Source: Limnohabitans sp. Jir61 (GTDB taxonomy: Bacteria > Pseudomonadota > Gammaproteobacteria > Burkholderiales > Burkholderiaceae_C). From it: DNA of 64,000 bases. Position 1 is the first letter of the stretch. Each line of letters begins with the position of its first letter. Under the pieces are notes generated by a model that did no database searches, was not told the origin of the DNA, and saw nothing but the letters and a program-made list of their open reading frames with translations. The position numbers and the translations under genes are program-made. Below are positions 55,120 to 62,952 of this stretch, piece by piece. Location: positions 1,239,859 to 1,303,858 of the forward strand of contig NZ_NESD01000001.1 of assembly GCF_003063545.1 (NCBI RefSeq). The letters are read 5' to 3'.

Positions 55120-56091
55120 TTATTTCTTTTGAATCAAAAAGCTGTTGGACAGCATCTTGTCTTCGTCGCCCACCATGCCGTCTTCGCGTATTTCTAGGCA
55201 GCGGCAGTTGGCAGCCTCGATGATTTTGAACACATCGTGCTGCGGCAAAAAGTGCATTTCCAGAGTGCTGGGGGGCGTGCTGTGCAGGTAGCGCTCGGCC
55301 TCAAACATATAGCCGTTGCGGTAGGTGGGCAGCTGAATGTAGGCCACACCGCCCGAGCGCAAATGGCCCAGCAAGGTGCTGAGCATCCACGCCATCACAG
55401 GCGGTGGGTTGTGCTGCAGGGTGATGACCGAAAAGATGGCATCGACCTGCGGCAGCTGCTGCATTTGCTGCACGGTGTGCCAGTGCACCAGCTCGACGTT
55501 GCAAATGTTTTTGGCTTGCAGGTGTTGCTGGGCCAGGTCGATGTGCGGCTTAGAGATATCGCACGCAATGACCTTGCTAAATGCACCCGCCAAGTAGCCC
55601 GTGACGCGGCCTACGCCGCAGCCTACTTCTAGGCAAGTGTTGAGGTCTGCAGGGCTGACGCCACTGCGGCGCACGGCAGACAAAAACACTTGGCAGCTGT
55701 GGTTGCCCGATGTGTAGAACTGCTCGCGGTGCGCCTCAAACTCAGCTTGGTAATACTGCGGCTGGGTAACGACCGACCAAAAAGGCTCTGTCGTGCCTAA
55801 ATGGTCCCACTCTTTGTGGATGCGCTCAAACATTTGGTCCAAAGCCTCGGCAGAGACTTCGGTTTCTACCGGAATTTTGGGCAGTGTGTAGGGGTGGCGA
55901 TGGCGCACAGACTGTGGCAGCTTGAGCAGCTCGCCCATGCGCTGCTGAAACTCTGGCGACTTTAAAAACACATCGCGCAATGCATGACTGCTTTGCGTGT
56001 TTTGGCACAGGCTGTTGACCACGTCGTCATTCTCGGGGTCACGCCCCAGCATGAGGCGATAGGCTAGGACGGCTTCTTCTTTTGTAATCAC
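55120..56091 (-). CDS. SAM-dependent methyltransferase with N-terminal DUF4214-like domain
   Basis: A 323-residue protein starting at GTG 56091 (GTGA overlap with the coiled-coil gene). Residues 1-55 repeat the short helical domain found in the Ala/Pro-rich protein at 41674-42360: EEAVLAYRLMLGRDPENDDVV...LKSPEFQQRM. Residues about 145-300 are a class I methyltransferase: NTCLEVGCGVGRVTGYLAG (SAM loop), IACDISKPHIDLAQQHL, VDAIFSVITLQHNPPPV. It may methylate a sugar of the glycan, for example a terminal residue; this is inferred from its place. Confidence 0.87.
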   Translation of the reverse strand: MITKEEAVLAYRLMLGRDPENDDVVNSLCQNTQSSHALRDVFLKSPEFQQRMGELLKLPQSVRHRHPYTLPKIPVETEVSAEALDQMFERIHKEWDHLGTTEPFWSVVTQPQYYQAEFEAHREQFYTSGNHSCQVFLSAVRRSGVSPADLNTCLEVGCGVGRVTGYLAGAFSKVIACDISKPHIDLAQQHLQAKNICNVELVHWHTVQQMQQLPQVDAIFSVITLQHNPPPVMAWMLSTLLGHLRSGGVAYIQLPTYRNGYMFEAERYLHSTPPSTLEMHFLPQHDVFKIIEAANCRCLEIREDGMVGDEDKMLSNSFLIQKK

Positions 56092-58175
56092 GCTTTAGCT
56101 TTTCGCGGTGTTTTGGCGGCTGATTTAGCTGCTACTGGTTGGGCTGCTGTTTTAGCCGCGGCTGGCTTGGCAGCAGGCTTGGCCGCTTTTTTGGCTACAG
56201 GCTTGGCCGTGATGCTGATGACCTTGCCTGCTTTAGCACCCGTGCTGGTGAGCTTGGCCGGTGCTGGCAGCTTGGCTTGCTCTGCGGGCGCTGGTAAGGC
56301 TTTAGTAGCTTTGGTTTTACCTGTTGCCTCAATTTGAGCAGTCTCAGGGGCCGGCAGCTTGGCAGCGGCTTTGTTGACCTCTAGCACTTTGACTGCATCA
56401 GTCGCAAAGTCGATCCACGTAGCCCACGGGCGGTGAATGGCTGCCTTTTGTTTTTCTAAACGCTTCAGGGCGTCGGGCATGGCGTAGATGAGGCGCAAGA
56501 GCAAGGCTTTGTCTGCATCGGCCAGTTTGGCCCAGACGGCCACGTCCAACACGTTTTTATCCAGCGCAAAGCGCAGCTCTAGCTTGGCCCCGCTGTCATC
56601 TTGGCTTTCGGCATACCAGCTATCAAAGGGCTTGGTTTTGCCGTCAATGAGCGGAATTTCAAACTTAGGGTAATGAGAGAAGCCATCGTGCTGCACCAAG
56701 GCTGCGCCCAAGCGGATTTCAAACTTCTTCCACTGCGCAGCACCGAGGCTGAGGCCACGGAACTCTAGCCACAGGTGTTCGTAGTCGGGGTTGATCAGCT
56801 CGCGCTTTAGGCGCACTTCGTCGTAGCGCAGCAAGGCTGGCAGCTGCTTGAGCTGGGCCAAGAGGGTTTGAATGGACGGACGCCAAAAGCTCAGGTCAAA
56901 CTGAGCGGGGAACTCAAAGCCCTTCCACTGCCCTGCTTCGAGCTGGTCCAAGATGCTGACAGCAGCTGTGAGCTGTTTGAACTCGGTCGTACCTAGGCCC
57001 AAGAAAGTAGCAACTTGGTCTTTGTTAGTGCCCAGTAGTTTGGGCACAAAGGCGTGTGGCTGGCCGTCTTTGACCAAGCCAATGCCGGGGTGGCCGTCAT
57101 GCAGCACGGTGACAAAGCTGAACTCGCTCAGCGCCACGCCTGCTTGGGCAAAGTCTTTGACTTGCCAAGTGATGGATGGCACGTCTGACACGCCATCGAC
57201 ATCGATGATTTCAATCGCGCCAAAGTCTAGGTAGCTTGGCAGGCGTTTTTCTAAACGCTCCCAACGAGTTTTGTAGGCAAGGTAGAGTTTTTCGAACTCG
57301 CCTTTTTGTTCGTAGTACTCGACCAGTTCTTCTTGCGCTTGCATGAGCTGCAAGAGCAACAGCTCGTTTTCTTGCGCGCTGTCTTGGTACTTGGCTTCGG
57401 TTTGTTGGGCCAGTTTGGCTTGCTTGTCGCGCTCGGCTTTGAGGGCGGTTAGCTCTTTGGATTGAGTCTCAATTTTTACTTTGGCTTCAGCAAAGGCTGT
57501 GTTGGCCAAATCTCGTTCTTGTTTGAACTTTACTGAGAATTCTTTTGCTGTGGTTAGCTCTTTGTTTCTTGCCTCGAAGTCTTGGCTCTTTGTTTCAAGC
57601 TGAGCCTTTGTAGCGGAAAGAATTGCATCACTGTTTTGCTTAGCTTTGGCAGCGGCGGCTTGGGCGTATGAAAGCTCTTTGGTTTTGGCCTCCAGCTGAG
57701 CTTTTGCATCGGCTAATGCTTTGTTGGCTGTGACCAGTGCGGCTTGGGCGGCAGCTAGCTCTTTGGTTTTGGCGTCTAACTGAGCCTTTGCATCGGCCAA
57801 TGCTTTGTTGGCGGCGGCCAGTGCAGCGTCGCCGTCTTGCTTGGCTTTTGCCGCGGCAGCTTGAGCTGCAGAAAGTTCTTTGGTTTTATTGTCTAGCTGT
57901 GCTTGGACTGACTCTTGCGCTTGGCTGCTGCTCTGGCCGTGTGCAGCGGCTTGGGCTTTGGCGTCGGCCAATGCTTTATTGGCTGCGGCTAGTTCATTGG
58001 CTTTGGCTTCTAGCTGCGCTTTAGCATCGACCTGCGCTTGCTTAGCTGTGGCCTCTATCTTTTGCTGCGAGGCTTGGGATGCTGAAAGCTGTTTTTCTAG
58101 CTCGGCAACCTTATGCTGAAGGTTTGCAATTTGAAGGTCAATCTTCTTCTGTTCAGCTTTACCAATGATCTTCAA
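56088..58175 (-). CDS. Coiled-coil protein with basic Lys/Ala/Pro tail
   Basis: A 695-residue protein; the start is TTG at 58175 because no ATG or GTG lies near. Residues about 8-290 are a continuous coiled coil with repeated blocks of roughly 35-38 residues (KALADAKAQL.AKTKELAAAQAA). A folded domain of about 300 residues follows (about 310-610: LPSYLDFGAIEIIDVDGV, SFVTVLHDGHPGIGLVKDG, LDKNVLDVAVWAKL) that I do not recognise. The last 70 residues are Lys/Ala/Pro repeats (KKAAKPAAKPAAAK) ending in PRKAKA. Position between TolC and the glycan genes suggests a scaffold or chain-length/secretion partner. Confidence 0.75.
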   Translation of the reverse strand: MKIIGKAEQKKIDLQIANLQHKVAELEKQLSASQASQQKIEATAKQAQVDAKAQLEAKANELAAANKALADAKAQAAAHGQSSSQAQESVQAQLDNKTKELSAAQAAAAKAKQDGDAALAAANKALADAKAQLDAKTKELAAAQAALVTANKALADAKAQLEAKTKELSYAQAAAAKAKQNSDAILSATKAQLETKSQDFEARNKELTTAKEFSVKFKQERDLANTAFAEAKVKIETQSKELTALKAERDKQAKLAQQTEAKYQDSAQENELLLLQLMQAQEELVEYYEQKGEFEKLYLAYKTRWERLEKRLPSYLDFGAIEIIDVDGVSDVPSITWQVKDFAQAGVALSEFSFVTVLHDGHPGIGLVKDGQPHAFVPKLLGTNKDQVATFLGLGTTEFKQLTAAVSILDQLEAGQWKGFEFPAQFDLSFWRPSIQTLLAQLKQLPALLRYDEVRLKRELINPDYEHLWLEFRGLSLGAAQWKKFEIRLGAALVQHDGFSHYPKFEIPLIDGKTKPFDSWYAESQDDSGAKLELRFALDKNVLDVAVWAKLADADKALLLRLIYAMPDALKRLEKQKAAIHRPWATWIDFATDAVKVLEVNKAAAKLPAPETAQIEATGKTKATKALPAPAEQAKLPAPAKLTSTGAKAGKVISITAKPVAKKAAKPAAKPAAAKTAAQPVAAKSAAKTPRKAKA

Positions 58176-58187
58176 AACAAAACCCTA

Positions 58188-59438
58188 TCAACGCGCAAAG
58201 AGAAACTTGTCAGCCACCACCAATGTGTCACCCGATTCAGGGCTGACTTGATGTAACAAACTGAGGATGCTTTCAACTTGTGTGGTTAAGAAAGTGACGT
58301 AATCGCTTTTCACCTGAAACACGGTTTGCGTGGCGTTCAAGATGTCTACAGCGCTGCGCACACCGCCTTCGTAGCTTTTCTTGTTGGCCTCTAGGCTGAG
58401 TTCGGCAGCGGCAATGGCGTCTTTTTGAATCTTGAGGGCTTCAAGGCCTGTCTCAATTTGCTCACGCAGTTTTTCTACTTCAACACGAGTCTTTTCCTCG
58501 CTATCACGAGTTGCCTCTTTTGCCTTAAGGTAACTTGCCTCAACACCTTGGCGGGCATAAAAACTGCCAACTTGCAACGGGACGTTAACCAACACACCGG
58601 TGTAGCTAATGTCTTGACCAGTAGATCGACTGCGACTGTGCGTTGTGGATAAAACAGGCAGCATTGAGCCTGTAGCACGCTGTACCTCAAGCTCGGCAAC
58701 GCGCTCTGTAAAGCGCGCAGCTAAAAGTGCAGGATTGTTCTGTAACGCTTGATCGAGGTACTGATCGACTGGCAAGAGTTTGATGTCTCGGTCTTTCGAG
58801 TCCAAAACAAACTCTTTGACGTTGGGACGTTCACCCGTGATTGCGGCGTATTGCTTAGCAGCGACATCCAACGCAGTTTTAAAGGTGAGTTGCTGAGACT
58901 TGGCTTGAGCCGACTTAACTTCAATATCGCGCAAATCAGTGACTGTGCCCTGCCCTAATTCGAGCTTTTTCTTGGCAGCCAGTGTCTGCTGATCAAGTGC
59001 AGCCATCTTGGCTGCGTTGAGCTTAAGGTTTTCATTGGCCAAGATAATGGCGTTGGAAGCCTTGAGCAACCTCATAGCCAAGTCTTGTTGCTTGACCAAG
59101 AAGGTGGCCTCTGCAAAGCCTTGACGGGGTTCAGCCATACGGAACGTTGCAAAGTTTCCTAGATCAATGATGGGCTGGCTGATTGTCAGGGTCTGGCGTG
59201 TAGACGTGTCAGTTTGCAAGCGTTGGTTGCTTAAGCTGCCTTGAGGCAAATAGGCCACACGAGCTTGAGTTGCACTGGCTTGATTTGCTTGGCGCTCAGC
59301 TATTGCTGTTTGAAAAGTTGGGTCATAGGTCTTGGCTTTTTGATAGTCGGTCATAAGGTCAACCGCATTCGCGGGACCCGCCCACGCTACCGCCGCAAGC
59401 GCGCCAAGGGCGGCTTGTTTAAAGAGTTTTTTCAACAT
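58188..59438 (-). CDS. TolC-family outer-membrane protein
   Basis: A 416-residue TolC-like channel subunit with signal peptide 1-25 (cleavage after ANA). The two TolC repeats show as long helices with Gln/Ala/Lys: AEATFLVKQQDLAMRLLKASNAIILANENLKL and LGQGTVTDLRDIEVKSAQAKSQQLTF in the first half, TRVEVEKLREQIETGLEALKIQKDAI and YEGGVRSAVDILNATQTVFQVKSDY in the second. It is the outer-membrane exit of the type I system encoded upstream. The 177-bp region before it holds TTTGATTA-like repeats (59457-59464 inverted, 59486-59496, 59515-59522) that may be regulatory. Confidence 0.92.
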   Translation of the reverse strand: MLKKLFKQAALGALAAVAWAGPANAVDLMTDYQKAKTYDPTFQTAIAERQANQASATQARVAYLPQGSLSNQRLQTDTSTRQTLTISQPIIDLGNFATFRMAEPRQGFAEATFLVKQQDLAMRLLKASNAIILANENLKLNAAKMAALDQQTLAAKKKLELGQGTVTDLRDIEVKSAQAKSQQLTFKTALDVAAKQYAAITGERPNVKEFVLDSKDRDIKLLPVDQYLDQALQNNPALLAARFTERVAELEVQRATGSMLPVLSTTHSRSRSTGQDISYTGVLVNVPLQVGSFYARQGVEASYLKAKEATRDSEEKTRVEVEKLREQIETGLEALKIQKDAIAAAELSLEANKKSYEGGVRSAVDILNATQTVFQVKSDYVTFLTTQVESILSLLHQVSPESGDTLVVADKFLFAR

Positions 59439-59615
59439 GTGTGAAGGCTTTCTTGTTAATCAAACTGAGCTCTAATCTATCAGAATTTGATGATTAAATC
59501 GTGTTTTTGACAGATTTGATTAGAAAAATGTCAAGAACGAATTGATAGATAGTTTTGGATTTGTGATTACCCAAAACATTTGAATATGGAGGCGTCATGG
59601 CAAACGCCATAAGGC

Positions 59616-61115
59616 TTAGTAATCTTTGAAAGCGCGAGCGGTCTTGTCACGCAGTGGCTTGAGCAGATAACTCATGAAGGAACGCTCGCCGGCCTTAATG
59701 ACAACGTCTACAGGCATACCAGGCTGCACCTTTAGCCCACCTAAGAGCTCCAACCCCTCTTTGGTCGTCTCAACCTGTCCGAGGTAGAACTCACCGTCTT
59801 TCTCATTGCCGCCTGGTTCTTTGTCCGCCCCCACCACCGTCACGATGCCAGGAATCACAGGGGTTGTGGCCTGGTTAAAGGCAGTAAAACGCATGTCGGT
59901 AGGCATACCGACACGTACCTTGTCGATGATGGTCGCAGGGATCTTGGCTTGGACGATGAGGGTCTCGTCTTTGGGGACTACCTCCATCAAGACCTGTCCT
60001 GCCGTAATCACACCACCCTCGGTAAACACCTTGAGACCAACAATGCTTCCCCCCACAGGGGCTCTCACCTCAGTCAAGTCTCGATCAAACTTGGCAGAGT
60101 CCAGACGAGACGACATCGCATCGCGGTTCTTTTGAATGTCTTGCAACTGGTTGTCAACGTCTTTAAGCAAGGCGCTACGAAGCTGACTGATTTGCAAACG
60201 AGCGCGTGCGATTTCAGCTTGCGTGGTGGCTATGTTGCTGTCGTTATCACTTTTCATGCGCTCAGCCAAGTTGGCTTGAGAGCTAGGCACGAAGCCGTCC
60301 TTGGCAAGCGAGCGAGTGTTGGCCATCTCTTCTGTCAAGGTTCTCTGCTGGACTTTTCGAGAGTTGAGTGTGGAGCTAAGACCACTGATTTGCTCGTTCA
60401 GGCTTGCAACTTGGCTGTTGTACTCCGCACGACGTGAGTTAAAGAGCTGCACCTGCAGCTTTTTGGCTTCTTCAACACGGGTGTCCTCGGGCTTGAAGTG
60501 CTTATCAAACTCGTCAGACCATGTGATGGTGTTGACGTTGTCACGTTCGGCCTTGAGGCGAGACTCACTTGCTAGTAGGTTGATGTACTGCAACTCAACG
60601 CCAGTCATTTCAGCCTCGCTCTTGAGCGGGTTGATACGAAGCAGAACCTGGCCCTCCTCAACCTGGGCACCCTCTTTAACCATAATCTCTTGCACCACAC
60701 CGCCTGTGGGGTGCTGAACTGATTTACGGTTACCAAGAACTGATACGGTGCCCTGCGCAGTAACACCCGCATCGATAGGAGCAAAAAATGCCCAAAGTAA
60801 AAATACAGCAAAGAATCCCAAGAACCACTTGGCTGCTCCTCGTCGAATGTCTGACTCTTCAACCTCAACTGGCTTCAAACCATTGCGATTTCCACGGTCT
60901 TGAATTGTTTCTGGCTTATAGGGGTTCCAAGTATCGACCCATGCACTGAGTCGAGCATCAATCTCTTTGGCTTTTGCAATAGCTCTGCTGCTAAGAGAGG
61001 GCTGGATGGCCAAGGGTTGGCCATGTTCGTCAAGAACGAGCTCTGGTGTGAGGCGCGATCTGACAGCTTCGCCAACCACTTTGAGCTTGGCGACAACTTC
61101 ATTTAGCTTGGTCAT
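59616..61115 (-). CDS. Type I secretion membrane fusion protein (HlyD family)
   Basis: A 499-residue adaptor that joins the ABC exporter to TolC in the periplasm. A cytoplasmic part of some 90 residues is longer than usual; one membrane helix follows (about 93-112, WFLGFFAVFLLWAFFAPIDA). Then come a lipoyl half (GTVSVLGNRKSVQHPTGGVVQEIMVKEGAQVEEGQVLLRI), a long coiled hairpin (about 185-345), the second lipoyl half (EVRAPVGGSIVGLKVFTEGGVI) and the beta-barrel with the C-terminal LKVQPGMPVDVVIKAGERSFMSYLLKPLRD signature. It overlaps the exporter gene by 4 bp. Confidence 0.95.
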   Translation of the reverse strand: MTKLNEVVAKLKVVGEAVRSRLTPELVLDEHGQPLAIQPSLSSRAIAKAKEIDARLSAWVDTWNPYKPETIQDRGNRNGLKPVEVEESDIRRGAAKWFLGFFAVFLLWAFFAPIDAGVTAQGTVSVLGNRKSVQHPTGGVVQEIMVKEGAQVEEGQVLLRINPLKSEAEMTGVELQYINLLASESRLKAERDNVNTITWSDEFDKHFKPEDTRVEEAKKLQVQLFNSRRAEYNSQVASLNEQISGLSSTLNSRKVQQRTLTEEMANTRSLAKDGFVPSSQANLAERMKSDNDSNIATTQAEIARARLQISQLRSALLKDVDNQLQDIQKNRDAMSSRLDSAKFDRDLTEVRAPVGGSIVGLKVFTEGGVITAGQVLMEVVPKDETLIVQAKIPATIIDKVRVGMPTDMRFTAFNQATTPVIPGIVTVVGADKEPGGNEKDGEFYLGQVETTKEGLELLGGLKVQPGMPVDVVIKAGERSFMSYLLKPLRDKTARAFKDY

Positions 61116-62944
61116 GCCGCGTCCTCAGTACGACCAACGACAGCCGCTGCTGCAACCGGTGGAGGCGTCTCAGGGGGAGAGTCCGCATCCGATGCGTTGT
61201 ACTCGTCAGATGCACCATACGCTGCGATGGGCACGACTTGGAGCTTACGCACTGCCTCAAGCATATCTTTAGCTGTACCAAAGGCCACCTGACGACCTGA
61301 TTTGAGCACCAGCATCATGTCAACAATACTAACAAGGCGGGGCCGATGAGTAGTGATGATGACGGTGCCGCCGTTATCTTTGAGGGCCTGCACAGCAGTT
61401 ATCAATGCGTTCTCCCCAACCTCGTCGAGGTTAGAGTTTGGTTCGTCCATAACAACGTACTTTGGCATTCCGTAGATTGCACGTGCAATCGCAATGCGTT
61501 GACGCTGACCACCAGACAGAGCAAAGCCAGTCTCACCCAATGGCGTGTCATACCCTTTAGGAAAGGTGAGGATGCTGTCGTGCATGCCAATGAGCTTGGC
61601 GGCTTGCACTACTTTAGCAGGATCCACCTCACCTAAACGTGCAATGTTTTCCGCCACAGTACCATCGAAAAACTCAATCTCTTGTGGCACGTAGCCGACA
61701 AGCGGGCCGACTTCGTCGTGACTCCACTCTGAAATTTCGACGCCATCCAAACGCACGCTACCCTGAGCGGGCTTCCACACACCTAAGAGCATTTTGACGA
61801 GGGATGATTTACCAGCTGCGCTTGGCCCCACGACTGCCAAGACTTGGCCAGGGGTGAGTGCGAAACTGATCTCAGCCAGTACTGCCTTATCATGACCAGG
61901 AGGAACAGCAGCAGCAGTTTTAACTTCAAGCCGGCCTTGAGGTGCAGGCAGCTGCATGCTCTTGCCACGTTGTTGGTCTTCAGCCAATAGTTCATTCAAG
62001 CGCTCGTAAGCTTGACGGGCTGCAATGATGTCTTTCCAACTACCGATAAGTTTTTGAATTGGCGCAACGGATTTACTTATGAGCATGGAGGCAACCATGA
62101 TCATGCCCCCGGTGATAAGTCCCTCCATGGCCAAAAATGTACCTAAACACATTTGCAAAGAAGGCATAGCTTTTTGCAAGAAACCAGACATGCCACCCAT
62201 CAGGCCGGTAGCTTCGCTAGCATGAACTTGGTTACTTAAAAAGTGGCGGTGTTGGTCATACCAACGGTTACGTACAGCTCCCAACATCCCCAAGGCAAGC
62301 GTGGACTCGGCATGACGCAAGCTATTAGCGGCAACGCGTGAAGCCTCAGTGTTGGCATCAGCCGCCTCTTTGAGGATTGGACTCGTGACTTTGACAGTGA
62401 AATAAGAGACTGCAAGCATCAAAGCCGATGATGCAGCAGCAAAAATGGCTAGATAGGGGTGAAACAAGGCACCTATGAAGATGAATATGACTGCAAATGG
62501 CGCATCCATCAGAGCAATTGCAGGCGTGCCAGTGAAGAACTGTCGCAAAGCCAATAAATCAGACAACAACTGATGCACGTTCACATTTTTACGGCCCACA
62601 TAACGGCGGAATGATGCATCGAACACGTCTGCGGCCAAGTCCCAATCGATACGCAATGACAAACGAACCATTAAACGTGTACGGATCCACTCAAGGGCAG
62701 ACCAAAACACATAAAAAGCAATCACGATAAAAGTCAATGAGACGAGCGTGACACCACTTTTGCTAGACAAAACACGGTCCATAGTGTTCATCATGTACAG
62801 CAGTGGTGTGATGCTGAGCAAGTCGATGACGAAAGTCAAAGCAAACGCAAACCAGAACGCGTTGCGGCATTGCATCAGGATTTTGCGCACAGGCGCCTGT
62901 GCCGCAGCAATACCGGTTTTTTGAGGACTTAGAGCGTCAAGCAT
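61112..62944 (-). CDS. Type I secretion ABC permease-ATPase (PrtD/RsaD type)
   Basis: A 610-residue exporter. The membrane domain (about 25-310) lacks a C39-like domain, so RTX or other substrates with uncleaved C-terminal signals are expected. The ATPase has GPSAAGKSSLV (near 385), YVPQEIEFFDG, signature ALSGGQRQRIAIARAIYG (near 485) and Walker B YVVMDEPNSNLDE; the Asn after DEP replaces the common Thr or Ala, as in PrtD relatives. A C-terminal Asp/Pro-rich tail (about 575-610) follows. It is encoded between its HlyD partner and the repetitive substrate candidate. Confidence 0.95.
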   Translation of the reverse strand: MLDALSPQKTGIAAAQAPVRKILMQCRNAFWFAFALTFVIDLLSITPLLYMMNTMDRVLSSKSGVTLVSLTFIVIAFYVFWSALEWIRTRLMVRLSLRIDWDLAADVFDASFRRYVGRKNVNVHQLLSDLLALRQFFTGTPAIALMDAPFAVIFIFIGALFHPYLAIFAAASSALMLAVSYFTVKVTSPILKEAADANTEASRVAANSLRHAESTLALGMLGAVRNRWYDQHRHFLSNQVHASEATGLMGGMSGFLQKAMPSLQMCLGTFLAMEGLITGGMIMVASMLISKSVAPIQKLIGSWKDIIAARQAYERLNELLAEDQQRGKSMQLPAPQGRLEVKTAAAVPPGHDKAVLAEISFALTPGQVLAVVGPSAAGKSSLVKMLLGVWKPAQGSVRLDGVEISEWSHDEVGPLVGYVPQEIEFFDGTVAENIARLGEVDPAKVVQAAKLIGMHDSILTFPKGYDTPLGETGFALSGGQRQRIAIARAIYGMPKYVVMDEPNSNLDEVGENALITAVQALKDNGGTVIITTHRPRLVSIVDMMLVLKSGRQVAFGTAKDMLEAVRKLQVVPIAAYGASDEYNASDADSPPETPPPVAAAAVVGRTEDAA

Positions 62945-62952
62945 GCCCTATC

